Of a stretch of 64,000 nucleotides of DNA, positions 1 through 9,668 are shown piece by piece; positions within the stretch are counted from its first letter, which is position 1; each line of letters opens with the position of its first letter. Under the pieces are notes generated by a model that worked only from the letters and a program-made list of their open reading frames with translations, was not told the DNA's origin and searched no databases. The position numbers and the translations under genes are program-made. This DNA comes from Linnemannia elongata (Eukaryota; Mortierellomycota; Mortierellomycetes; Mortierellales; Mortierellaceae): the NCBI GenBank assembly GCA_036320915.1, contig JAXBDG010000016.1:372001-436000 (forward strand). Reading direction: 5' to 3'.

Positions 1-200
1 TTCCTTACAAACCGATCGAAGGGCCACATATGCGTATTACATGGGAAGAAGAAGAGGATGCAGCAAAATATGAGTATTCGTACCTGTCTGCACTTCCCAA
101 GGTGTCTGGATCATCTTTATTACATGAAAAGAATGATGATCCCTCTGGTGGAGACAGAACGAGACCAGTCCAAGTTATCCCCGGCGAATTAAATGAGTGA
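1..200 (+). CDS. 3' end of an unknown protein (partial, runs off the window start)
   Basis: Frame 3 is open from the window edge to a TGA at 198-200, giving 65 residues. The piece is rich in Glu, Asp, Ser and Pro (an acidic EEEEDAAKYEYSY stretch, then KNDDPSGGDRTRP) and ends GELNE. It reads like the disordered tail of a larger protein. No family is recognisable from this part. The absence of stops over 66 codons is only weak proof of coding, so the composition is the main support. Confidence 0.4.
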   Translation, partial: PYKPIEGPHMRITWEEEEDAAKYEYSYLSALPKVSGSSLLHEKNDDPSGGDRTRPVQVIPGELNE

Positions 201-1223
201 TGTCATACAGTTTGAGAGTCGAAGTGAGGCCCCAACTCAATGTTTTGACTGGGTAAGGTCCATGGTACATATCTAAAAAAATGTTGTTTGTTGCTCAATT
301 CTCTACGCGTTCACCATTCACGCTCCATGAAAACGTAGCTCAAACTAAAAATGCATGGCCAACGCGATTACAACACGCCAAGGAGCTCCTACGCTCAACA
401 AAAAGTAGACCCCCCTACAGCCACGTTTTTTCTGGCCCCTCCAATGATCTTCATTTATTTTATTTTTTTACCCCGATTCAGATTTTATTCTACACGAGTT
501 TATTCGAACAATCAGTACCTTCGAAGGTGGATCGCAGAGCAATTATCCTTAAGTATCCCTATGCCTCATTTTTCACCAGTGAGGCGATCCATTGACAATC
601 CAGAAGATGCGTGTTGAGGCAGGTGTGAGTGTACTTGTTGGCGGGCCTTGAATAGCTGGGATCAAAATAGGTAACCAAGTGTATCCGATAGATGTGCCTG
701 TTACTGCATGATAGGTGGTGCTACCATAGAGAAGACAAAGAAATGGAAGGGGGAGAGGATGGACTCTGCTACCGCCAATTGAAGAGAAGATCATGTCTTT
801 TGTTTGCTCTCTGGATCATGAGGGCGTTGCTTAGTGTCTTCATAGTGTCTAATGCTGGTGGCCCTTCTGCTTGTAGTAACCCGAGGTAACACCCTCATGT
901 TTTGCTCTTTGGCCCAGTGTAGATGCATCTCGTGTCCACAATTGCACCCTTGTTGTGATTGGCTCTGAAAGGCATTTCTTTTTTTTTCTTTTTTTCCTCT
1001 CCACTCTTCTCCATCCCTCTCTCAAAAACTCAAAATAAGACACGTTTTGTGCAGATACAAAATAACTTTCTTCTTTTTTCTCTCCTCCTCCCCTTTCCCG
1101 TTTCCTTTTTCTTCAAACTCACTTTCTTCCTTCACTCCTTAACACAACATCAGCAACCAACAACAACTCTCATTCAACACCCTCCTACACACAACAAATA
1201 CCAGCAACACATACAATTTCACC
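201..1223. other. Intergenic region and leader of the 1224 gene
   Basis: No supported gene. A reverse-strand open stretch at 573-794 has no start context or homology I recognise. From about 970 the + strand becomes T- and C-rich and then A/C-rich (CAACAACAA type) up to 1223, the usual look of a fungal core promoter and 5' untranslated leader for the gene starting at 1224. Confidence 0.5.
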
Positions 1224-2011
1224 ATGTCACACTTCAAGTACGGCTACGCAATGAGTAAGTATTAGACCTCATTCCCAGGGTGAACAACCTTCGTCCTGCA
1301 GAAGGCCTTTTCTCTCTCGTTCTTTTCTCACACTCTTCGATTCGCCCCCTTTGCTGATCCTCCCTCCATTATGCACTAATAGGCGATATCCCGGGCGACA
1401 AGAGGATCATCACCCCTCCAATGCTCGGCAACAAGATCTCCCTCTCCCTCGGCCACACCTCTACCTTTGTCTTTATCGGGACCAAGGCCGAGATCCTCGA
1501 ATGGTTCAGGACCGTCGGCCCTTCCAAAACCGTCCAAGCCGTCCTCTTCTACGACCGCCCAGCATCCGACCCCTTGTCCCCAAAAGTCGACCTCGTCTTT
1601 GATCTCATCCCATACCCAAACCCTGACCTCACCTGGCTTCAGTACTACCAGTCCTTTTACAGGTCTGATCCTTCACTGGAAGATTATAGATTGGAGATTC
1701 GACCTGAGCAGCCAAAATATGATGCAGAGGTGGAGCCACTTTACAGGATGTATGCCAAGAATGGGGTGAACTTGGGGGATATGGCGACAGCGCTTGAGAA
1801 GAAGTGGTCGCAACCTCCGACCAAGAATTACTTGGATATGGTCAAGGAGGTCTTTATGGAGCGCGAAGAGGCGGATGAGCATGCGCAGGAAGTTGCAGAG
1901 GAGACCAAGAAGAGAGATGAAGCTGCTCAGGATGTTGATTTGGAGGACATTGTTGTCAGTGCGCCCTCTGATGTTATTGGTGCCGTCCACCTGGCGACCA
2001 TCCGTCGCTAA
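1224..2011 (+). CDS. Conserved-looking hypothetical protein, 219 aa, 2 exons
   Basis: Exon 1 is 1224-1254 and begins MSHFKYGYAM; the intron runs 1255-1382 (donor GTAAGT, acceptor TAATAG); exon 2 is 1383-2011. The joined frame is 219 residues. The first half is mixed alpha/beta in look (SLSLGHTSTFVFIGTKAEIL, then QAVLFYDRPASD). The C-terminal third is charged and probably helical (EREEADEHAQEVAEETKKR). There is no signal peptide or membrane segment. The start was chosen because it sits in an ACC-ATG context after a typical leader and because splicing keeps the frame. I do not recognise the family. It may be lineage-specific. Confidence 0.75.
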
Positions 2012-2235
2012 GTCCCGTTTGTTTGTTAAGGAGAGAAGGAGTAGGAGGAGAGTGCTTGTGAGTCTCCATCCTCCCCTCCCTCTTTTTCTTCTTCCCACCC
2101 CATACTTTAGTTTTCCCTTTTTTTCGTTTTTGCATTTTTTCATTCCCCACAACAAAAACCCCCCAGACAACTCAACCATAATTTCCTTCTTTTACAATTC
2201 CGTTGTTTTTCACACCGCGATCTTTAACACTTGTA

Positions 2236-2241
2236 AATAAA
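2236..2241 (+). terminator. Poly(A) signal of the 1224-2011 gene
   Basis: AATAAA lies 225 nt after the stop codon, within a T-rich context that follows the coding region. It is the only perfect hexamer on this strand before the convergent gene at 2766. Confidence 0.5.
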
Positions 2242-2765
2242 GACATCTTTCTGCTCTCATCCATCTTTTTTTCATTTCTGTCGTGTGGGTTCTGGGAAGA
2301 ACGGCCATTCGTTTTCCCTTGTTTCTCTTTTGTCTTCCCCCCCGCCTTTTTCTAACAACGAACAACCCTCCATGACACAAAAAAAAAAGGTAGCACAATG
2401 CCCGGTGATCATTTTTTTTTATCTATCGTCAACAAAAGGTGGGTGTGAACAGAAAATCTAAAAAGGCAACAACTTTTCTTACTATCTCTCACAGTAAACA
2501 ACGCACGGTTACACCCAAGCTACTTGAGTGGGTCTCAAGTCGGACCCGAATCACAACAAACACGGAAAGCCCTAAAAGACTACTCAGTTAACCTTGCTTC
2601 TACTAAAATGCTGGATGCATTGTGTTGACTGTGCAATGTGGTTTAATACTGAAAAATCTATGATACGAATGATAAAAAAAAAATGACGGGTTCTAACATA
2701 TGGTAAGGGTGAAGATGAGGGTACGGGTAGGTAGGTAGGAAACGGACGGACAAGCATAACATAGC

Positions 2766-4065
2766 TTAGATGCTCTTCTTCCACTGATCGACATGCTTGT
2801 TCAACTCGCTAGCCTTGTCAGCATCACCCTTGGCCTCATAGGCCTTGACCAACTGCTCAGCAGCAGCAACGACCTCAGCAGCCCTCCTGCGGGTCAAAGG
2901 GGTCTCCCTCTCGCCATCGATCAACAAGTACTCATCCATGGTCACGCTAGCCCTCCTAAGACCTTCATCACTTCCATAGATTAATGATCCACGGATCAAG
3001 TTGGCATAGACAGACGAGTCATCAGCAGCCAAGTTGTAATAAGGAATCAAGGCCATAGCCTTGAAAGCACCATCCAGCTTCTCCAGACCCTCCTCGGACT
3101 CTGAGCTCTCGGGTGCAGCAGCAACCTCCTTAACGAACGAACGAACGACACGACGCATGGTACCCTGACCAGGGGCCAAGGCATAAGTCTCGCGATCACC
3201 CAACAGCACCAAAGCAGTCTCGGGGGATCCAGCCTTGCAGACGGCCTTGATCAGCTTGTCCGAAAGCAAGACAGAAATAGGGAGTTCCCGACGACGCCAC
3301 TGCTGGACCAACTGAGGGATCGACTGTGCCTGTTCTGGGGTCGAGATGGCGCTAGCCAAGTGCAAAAGAGCAGAGTGACGGGGCAATTCGTGCTGGGGGG
3401 ATGAAGGGGCGGTCTTTTCGAGGAGGATGTCGTATTGTTCCTGGAATCGGTTGTTGTTGTCGTCCTCAGTGCCATCGGCAGCAGAGCCGTCGAGAGTCTC
3501 GCCACGCTCCAAAGCCTCCTGCTCGCGCTTCTCTCTTTCCAGTTCCCGCAACTCGGCCTCGAGCTCCTCGTCGTCCTCATCCATGATAGCCGCGTGCTTC
3601 TTCTTTGAGGCTATTTTCGACAATTAATCAGATCGTTAGTCTTTGCTACACTTTGCACCATCTTATTCGTTGTCCTGATTGAAAACGAGCACAGTCCTGT
3701 GTTTGTCAGTGGTTCCTTACCGATCTGTGTGGGACGGAAGGCGTGGTACTGACGAGCGACCATGGCAGCAGGGGCTATTTGAGGTTGAACAGCAACAAAG
3801 TAGGATGTTAGGTTCTGCTTACTTTTGGTCCCACTATCCCCTGATCTTCTCGGCAAAGTCCTAGTTTGACGGGCAGCTGTTGGCTATGTGTGTCCTAGTT
3901 CTTGAGAAGCTCTTTGAACCATATGCTTCTTTGGTGGCAACTCTTGTTGAATCCTGATTCGTTCTACAACGTAGCAAGTTATATACCCTGGCGAGCGAAG
4001 GTCACGGTCGATGGCGTTGAGACGCGGGTGGCGATGCGAGTCAGTGTGCGGATGTAGGCGGCCAT
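2766..4065 (-). CDS. Predicted mitochondrial protein, 325 aa, 3 exons (possible mitoribosome or PPR-like helical protein)
   Basis: Exons on the reverse strand are 4065-3987, 3774-3721 and 3610-2766; introns have GTATAT/TAG and GTAAGG/TAG ends and the sum is 326 codons. Residues 1-45 are rich in Arg, Thr, Ser and Ala without acidic residues (MAAYIRTLTRIATRVSTPST), a classical mitochondrial presequence. Next comes an acidic, coiled-coil-like stretch (DEDDEELEAELRELEREK), then a run of short helices with a repeat-like look (PQLVQQWRRRELPISVLL, KAVCKAGSPETALVLLGDR). This resembles the helical-repeat accessory subunits of fungal mitochondrial ribosomes, but I cannot name a subunit. The gene diverges from histone H2B. 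Position and splice structure are firm; function is inference. Confidence 0.75.
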
Positions 4066-4395
4066 GGTATGAAGGTAGGAATGTAATGAGAGAAGGACGG
4101 AGCAAAAAAAAAAAGAAAAGGGACGATTGGGACCGTGGGCTTTGAAGGAGGAGGAGGCTTCGGGAATCAGATCAACACCAAAACACAGGTCCTCTGGTGC
4201 AGTGAACTGTAGGCGAGGGAGGGGATGGAAAGGAAATGTTTTTAGACATGCGATTGATCACGTTGCCGGTGACGAAAGCATTTTTTTTTACCCTTTCTAA
4301 TCCCATCGCGCTTCGTTATTTTTCCTTTTCTTCTTCAACCCAATCACTCCTCTTCCTCCCTCCCACCCCACCACTTACACTCAACTCCAATCGAA
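4066..4395. promoter_or_regulatory. Divergent promoter between the mitochondrial-protein gene and histone H2B
   Basis: 330 bp separate two start codons pointing away from each other. The H2B side ends in a strong C/T tract (about 4310-4375, TTTTTCCTTTTCTTCTTCAA type) directly before a CAACTCCAATCGAA leader. Both genes must be driven from this short segment unless transcription begins inside a neighbour. Confidence 0.5.
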
Positions 4396-4800
4396 ATGGC
4401 TCCCCCCAAGACCGCTGAGAAGGCCCCCGCCACCGCCGGCAAGGCCCCCGCAAAGTCGACCGCTGAGAAGAAGGAGCGCAAGCCCAAGGCCGATGGCGCT
4501 AAGGGTCGCAAGAAGTCCCGCTCCGAGACCTACTCCTCTTACATCTACAAGGTCCTCAAGCAGGTCCACCCCGACACTGGAATCTCCAACAAGGCCATGT
4601 CTATCCTCAACTCGTTCGTCAACGATATTTTTGAGCGCATTGCCGGTGAGGCCTCCAAGCTCGCTGCCTACAACAAGCGCTCTACTATCTCCTCCCGCGA
4701 GATCCAGACCGCCGTCCGCTTGATCCTCCCTGGTGAGCTCGCCAAGCACGCCGTCTCTGAGGGCACCAAGGCTGTCACCAAGTACACCTCCTCCAAGTAA
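4396..4800 (+). CDS. HTB1: Histone H2B
   Basis: An intronless 134-residue core histone, the nucleosome partner of H2A. The N-terminal tail (1-38) is Lys/Ala/Pro rich. The histone fold begins at about [20 protein letters not shown] and continues through the near-invariant [20 protein letters not shown] and the alpha-2/alpha-3 region. The C-terminus AVTKYTSSK contains Lys129, equivalent to the H2B lysine ubiquitinated by Rad6/Bre1 in yeast. Codon use is strongly biased to C-ending codons (CCC, AAG, CTC), as expected for a highly expressed gene. No H2A partner gene is adjacent, unlike the usual divergent H2A-H2B pair. There is no animal-type histone 3' stem-loop; an AATAAA lies downstream. Confidence 0.98.
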   Translation: MAPPKTAEKAPATAGKAPAKSTAEKKERKPKADGAKGRKKSRSETYSSYIYKVLKQVHPDTGISNKAMSILNSFVNDIFERIAGEASKLAAYNKRSTISSREIQTAVRLILPGELAKHAVSEGTKAVTKYTSSK

Positions 4801-5371
4801 GGTGTGTCTATGAACGCCTTCTTAGCGGGACGGACGCTTCTTCTGTCTTGAAATTGAACGTGACAGCAACTCTGGCGAACACCAAAGCGACAAACAATAC
4901 CAGCCAAAAATAACAACATATATATCAGCACTTGCGACAGACGATTATTGGAACTGAGACGGGACGGGAAACCACGGGACAAAGGACATATACATACACG
5001 CAATCGACCCACCTTGCCCCTTCGACGTCAAACGACACTTAGCGCAGTTTTTTCTTTTGCTTTCCCAAGACCCAAATACAACAAAAATTCTTCAGGAGTC
5101 TCTTGTCGACGCGTTTTTTTTGTTTTTGTTTTTCGTTTTTGAATCGGAATCGAAAACACTTTTTCCATCCTTCAGTCATCCAAGACGCGTCGTCGCGTGC
5201 TTGATTTGTTTTTTTTCAGTCTTTTTTTGTTTACATTTTGTTTGCTCGATTACCTTTCAGTTTTGTTTCGATGGAAGTATCCGGACCTAATTTCCAATCA
5301 TTCCATGGTCTTCCATGAACAACATCAACTCATACTTTGTACATCACTTTTTTTTTCTCGCACCCCCATGT

Positions 5372-5377
5372 AATAAA
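5372..5377 (+). terminator. Candidate poly(A) signal for H2B
   Basis: AATAAA, 571 nt after the H2B stop. The distance is long for a fungal 3' untranslated region, so a variant hexamer nearer the stop could be the real one. Confidence 0.3.
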
Positions 5378-5827
5378 CCCGACCTTCCTAAAGACCTTTG
5401 TGATGTAACTTTTTTTTTTCTCGACTTGATCGCGACTTTGTTTTGACGCGTCTTTTTGTTTGTTTTGAAGTGATAATGTGCCACCAAATGAAGCATGTCA
5501 CCTGATTGAATCGAGCATAGACATCTTGTGCTCAAACAAAGTTCTATATGAGAAAGGCTTGACCATGCAACTAAGAACTCAAAGGAAGGCGAAGTAAGGC
5601 ATTAGACTTGTTCAGGGTCCAATTGAGAACTGTGGGGTCATAAAAGGACGTCGAGTTCTTTCCTGGGAACCAGTTTCCTAATTCGATAGACAATGCAGAC
5701 CCTCTTGAAAATTAGACGCTAATTATCGTGATCCATGAAAGAAGGTAAAATCTCTGAGTTATTCCGCGTGGCGATTCTTCTTCAAACTGACACCGCACGG
5801 GAGCAAACATGAGAACGGTAGAGTGAA

Positions 5828-5935
5828 GGGGACTTTGGCATGTTGAATGCTGGTGTTGTGGATTGGACATATGGGAATTGGTCCAGATCCGTGGGATTGG
5901 CACGCAACACCAACATTCAACATGCCAAAGTCCCC
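5828..5935. repeat. 31-bp near-perfect inverted repeat with 46-nt spacer
   Basis: Left arm 5828-5858 and right arm 5905-5935 are reverse complements with one mismatch in 31 (a C/T difference at the 23rd position); both carry GACTTTGGCATGTTGAATG or its complement. The loop is 5859-5904. Transcribed on either strand it would fold into a long stem-loop. It lies between genes, about 1 kb after H2B and 0.7 kb before the next start codon. It could be a small non-autonomous element, a hairpin small-RNA precursor, or a cruciform. Confidence 0.85.
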
Positions 5936-6570
5936 CCAAATGCTAGTTCACAGCTACTTACCAGAGGGATTGTACATGTGGGGGAAGACGGTGGAGATGG
6001 AGCCAGACTATCTACCATGACCGTCAGGTGCTGGTGTGTCTTTTAAAATCTCATGGCCACTACCTTTCCATCCTGTATCTGGTGGGCCTCCTAACTTGAC
6101 TCAGAAAAAGCACACGTCTTTTCAGTTCATTGTCTTTTAAGCTATAGCACAAAAGGCTTTAGTAAAAAAATAAAAAATAATTCATTGATAGACTATTGTA
6201 AATGTGCTCGACAAGTAGTCGGGGAATAGAGAACTGGTCAATGATCAGCGACGACAAGCGGGCGTGTCTCCTTTTTTAGGCGTAGATTGCCTGTCCACAC
6301 ATGATGGTGATATTCTTATCAAGTGAGCATTGTTGCATGAGCAGCCAATTTTCGAAATATTTGTTTTGCAAGCCACACTGAGCAGCCTGCCTGATAAGAA
6401 ATCCTCCCGACCAAAGGTTCTACTTTTTCTCTCTCCCTCCTTCCACGTTTTTGTCAAAGCTGAGAATCCATCCTCAGTCAACACAACTTACCACACCCCA
6501 TCTCCCCTCCAGTGTCGTGCGCCTCATCACCCATCACCAACAACACACGAAACACACGAAACTTTGCCCA

Positions 6571-6572
<2 letters not shown>

Positions 6573-6606
<34 letters not shown>
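6573..6606 (+). repeat. (AC)17 microsatellite in the leader of the F-box/XPA-like gene
   Basis: Seventeen uninterrupted AC units, 60 bp before the start codon at 6667 and therefore probably inside the 5' untranslated region. On + it reads as CACA, which is unstructured; on - as GTGT, which can form Z-DNA. Confidence 0.9.
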
Positions 6607-6607
<1 letters not shown>

Positions 6608-6666
6608 ACTACAAAAAAAACAAGCTCGCCTTCCACAAAAAAACTCAAAACCACTTAAGAAACATA

Positions 6667-8631
6667 ATGGCGCCCATTCGCAGATCCCGCCGTTTGGAAC
6701 AAAATGCGACCGATTCACAGGAGAAAGCAGAAGCCACCGCCACCGCCGCTTCCACTCCCGCTGCCCGGAAGGCCGCCTCTGCAAAGAAGAATATGACGGC
6801 TGCTAGTGGTCCTAAAGCAGCACCTGCGGGCACTATCGCGAAAAGACCAGCAGCAGCTCAGCCCAAGACCAAGACCAAGAAATCAACCCCCACCCGCAAG
6901 GCGCCCACCGCCGCCACCACGAAGGCAACAACAACAAGCACACCCAGGAAAGCTCGAGCTACGACGAAGACGGCGGTTACTACCAAGGCCAAGGCAACAG
7001 CAGCAAGGGAAAATGAGGCGAAACCCAAGGCCAAGAGAGTGAAGAAGGTCAAGGAGGAGACCACAAAAGTAGAGGAGAAGGAGGCGAAATCCAAGGCCAA
7101 GGAGGTGAAGAAGGTCAAGGAGGAGTCAACAACTGCAGAGGAGAAGGAGGCTAAACCGAGAGCCAAGCGTGCAAAGAAGAGCAAAAACGATACAGCGCCA
7201 GCAGCAACTGTAGGAGAAGAGGAGATGGAGCCCAAGATCAAGACTAAGCGCGCAAGGAAGGCAAAGAAGGAGGACGGCGACACGACGACGTCGACTGCAT
7301 CCGCAAGGCAGAAGAAGCGTAAGGCCGATCCGGAGGATGATGGTACTGATGGCAATGGTGAAGGATCATCACAAGCTGGCCCCGTGACCAAGAAGCCTAA
7401 GACGACGAGGGGCAAGAAAACCGGAGTTGCTGGCGCTATCGAATCTTCAAAGCCCATTGTCGTCAACAAGTCGGACCCCTGCTCGGTTCTCCCCACAGAG
7501 CTCTGGCATGAAGTGATGTCGTACCTTTCCCTCTCCCAAATCGTCAAAGCCTCGTCTGTTTCCAAGAGCTGGTTGGAGGGAACACAGGCGTTGCCAGTCT
7601 GGCGCGATATCTGCACCAAGGCCGCACTGGGTAGCCCCAAGAAAAAGTATCCGACACACATGAGCCTGGTCTGCTCGCAGTCGTACTGGATCTGCGAACG
7701 TTGTCTGACGTTGAACAACGGTAAGGGATCCGACATCCCCTTGCCCGTCGAGATTGTGGAGCTGGCGAACGAGAAGATGATGCTGTGCCGGGCCTGTCGG
7801 TGCCAGTATTACGAGAAACATCCCGAGCCGACGAGACTCCGCAAGAACGTGAGGAACGGTTATGGAGAGTACATCGACGCGCGCGACGTCAGGATTACCA
7901 AGACTGATGCCTGTACGAAGTACTTTTTGAAGGATGAGGATCTCAAGTCGCTGAATGCTATTGTGAAGCGGAACCCACGTTTCAGGAATGCGGCTCCGAT
8001 GAAGTTGTATCTGGAGCGCAGAGTGCAGAAGCAGGCACTGAAGGTTCATGGTGGTTGGATTGGGATTCAGGCTATCACTAACGAGGTGGCCAAGACCCGA
8101 CGGATGGGTGCCAAGAAACGTCCCCAGGAGTTACAGACGCATGTGGTTCAGAGTATGGGCAAGGAGACGACAGAGAAGAACAAGGACACGTCGTCGACCA
8201 AGGGCAAGAAGCCTATGACACAAGCGGCCTCCCTGGTTACCAATGACGAGAACCTCCGGACGTGGGTCAGGATACTCGAGGAGCCTCAGCGAAAGGCACT
8301 GGTCGTCGAGGCGATCGCCGAGGCTGAGAGACGAATTGCGGCGGGTGAGCCGCCCTTGGTAACCAACTTCGAGACTATGGCGCCTGACCACAAGTGGATC
8401 CATGCACTCAGACTTTCTCTCTACGCGAATGGTTTGATGCGGGAGCAGACCAAGAGGATTGTCTGGGACTTTGAGGCTGGTGTCTATGACGCTCTCAAGA
8501 CTTCGGCGTCGTCCACTGAGGTTGCTGTTGCTGGAGCAGGGACTGGAGCTATGGGATCAGCAGGAGCGGGATCCTCTTCCTCAATGGCGGCTCTCCCTAC
8601 CGCAACTGGCACGACCGTTTATGCTGTCTAA
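6667..8631 (+). CDS. F-box protein with an XPA-like zinc finger and DNA-binding domain, 654 aa
   Basis: Single exon. The ATG at 6667 is chosen over in-frame upstream codons because those lie in the AC-repeat leader. Residues 1-265 are basic and low-complexity, with many Lys/Ala/Pro/Thr motifs (KKSTPTRKAP, AKRVKKVKEE), resembling a histone-H1-like or DNA-binding tail. The F-box is at about 270-318 (VLPTELWHEVMSYLSLSQIV), which would recruit Skp1-cullin ubiquitin ligase. Then C343-x2-C346 and C374-x2-C377 form a zinc finger, followed from about 408 by ITKTDACTKYFLKDEDL and NPRFRNAAPMKLYLERRVQK. This matches the order and signature of the XPA DNA-binding core (ITKTEAK...LLKD, then MKLYL). The inferred role is a nuclear ubiquitin-ligase adaptor that binds DNA or damaged chromatin. 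The domain order is read from sequence; the role is inference. Confidence 0.88.
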   Translation: MAPIRRSRRLEQNATDSQEKAEATATAASTPAARKAASAKKNMTAASGPKAAPAGTIAKRPAAAQPKTKTKKSTPTRKAPTAATTKATTTSTPRKARATTKTAVTTKAKATAARENEAKPKAKRVKKVKEETTKVEEKEAKSKAKEVKKVKEESTTAEEKEAKPRAKRAKKSKNDTAPAATVGEEEMEPKIKTKRARKAKKEDGDTTTSTASARQKKRKADPEDDGTDGNGEGSSQAGPVTKKPKTTRGKKTGVAGAIESSKPIVVNKSDPCSVLPTELWHEVMSYLSLSQIVKASSVSKSWLEGTQALPVWRDICTKAALGSPKKKYPTHMSLVCSQSYWICERCLTLNNGKGSDIPLPVEIVELANEKMMLCRACRCQYYEKHPEPTRLRKNVRNGYGEYIDARDVRITKTDACTKYFLKDEDLKSLNAIVKRNPRFRNAAPMKLYLERRVQKQALKVHGGWIGIQAITNEVAKTRRMGAKKRPQELQTHVVQSMGKETTEKNKDTSSTKGKKPMTQAASLVTNDENLRTWVRILEEPQRKALVVEAIAEAERRIAAGEPPLVTNFETMAPDHKWIHALRLSLYANGLMREQTKRIVWDFEAGVYDALKTSASSTEVAVAGAGTGAMGSAGAGSSSSMAALPTATGTTVYAV

Positions 8632-9668
8632 AGTCAAACGGGGACCAGCTGCTGGCCAGAAACTCTTTTCTCTTTACTACCTACCTCAAATCACCAACGC
8701 TATCTTTGCTTCTTCGCAGTATATCAACACTTGCACATATTATCCCTTTCCTTCAGACATACGACTGGACCGCCCGGACCCAGCGAGAGAACCCTCCCCC
8801 GAGATGGGGTTGTGGATTTCGGTCTACCACGTTTTTTTTTTTCCTTTCCTTCAAGACGTCAAAACGTCAACACGGACAAATAACAAAAAACAAAACAAAT
8901 AAAACCAAATATTGCAACAAGCAAAGAAAAGATGTGCTTGTAGTTAGATACGCTCGAGTCGCGTACTAGCTCCTTTCTTTCATCTTTCATCTTTTTTTTT
9001 TTTTTTTCTTTTTTTGTGTGCATGAATAAGGAAAACAACTCGTCGGGTTTGCTAATGTATCCGACGCGAGAAAAAAAAATAGGATACAATGGCGTTCAAG
9101 ACAGAGTGAGCTTAAGAGTCTGTTACGAGACGCGATGTACGCGTTGGTGTCTTTATTTGATATTATCGAGTAGAGGGTTTAAGATAGAGATTAAGGCTAA
9201 GTAGGGAGGATTAAGAGAGCGACAAAAGGTAGGAAAGGCGGATAGCAAAAAAAAAAAAAGAGAGGAGTGGGACTGGGTGGATGGTCGTGTGAGGGAGGTG
9301 GAGTAGAAAGGAAAGCATGCCGAGTAGATAGAGGTTCCTTTTCCTCTCGAACCATCCGTTATATAAATAGAGAAAGAGAGGGAGTCGAGACTGATATGCG
9401 ACAAGAAAGAAAAAAACTGAATGCAAACAAAGGAGAAGAAAGTATGTATAGTTAAGCAGGAAAGGAAAAAAAAAATAAGGAAAGTATGCAAGCTAAGCAA
9501 AAAGAAAAAAAAAGGTACAAGAAAAAAAAACAAGCAAATAAAGTAAAGTAGTGGAGAAAGGACGTGCGATGAAAAGAAATAAGGAAACGGGAAAAATGCA
9601 AAAAAAAAGCAACAACAATTGTACAAGGAAATGTAAACAAAGAAAAAAAAACCAACGGAATTGGTGGT
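8632..9668. other. Convergent 3' region between the F-box/XPA-like gene and the kinase gene
   Basis: No gene seen. It contains an AATAAA at 8898-8903 for the upstream gene, a T-rich run near 8990-9015, and from about 9200 to 9660 an extremely A/G-rich + strand (C/T-rich on the kinase sense strand). A reverse AATAAA (TTTATT at 9152-9157) could end the kinase transcript. Confidence 0.5.
8898..8903 (+). terminator. Poly(A) signal of the F-box/XPA-like gene
   Basis: AATAAA in an A-rich context 267 nt after the stop codon. Confidence 0.5.

Larger units (their letters stand above)
4801..6666. other. Long spacer between H2B and the F-box/XPA-like gene
   Basis: No supported gene. The first 570 bp are probably the H2B 3' region, with T-rich stretches and an AATAAA at 5372. 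A large inverted repeat lies at 5828-5935. The last 250 bp (from about 6415) are C/T- then C/A-rich and include an AC microsatellite, fitting the promoter and leader of the gene at 6667. Confidence 0.5.

Noticed and set aside
573..794. 73-aa reverse frame with a membrane-protein look near the window start
   Set aside because: No start context, splice sites, or continuation on either side, and composition follows the T/C bias of the strand.
6573..6606. AC repeat considered as a CRISPR-like or structured array
   Set aside because: It is a simple dinucleotide microsatellite with no spacers.
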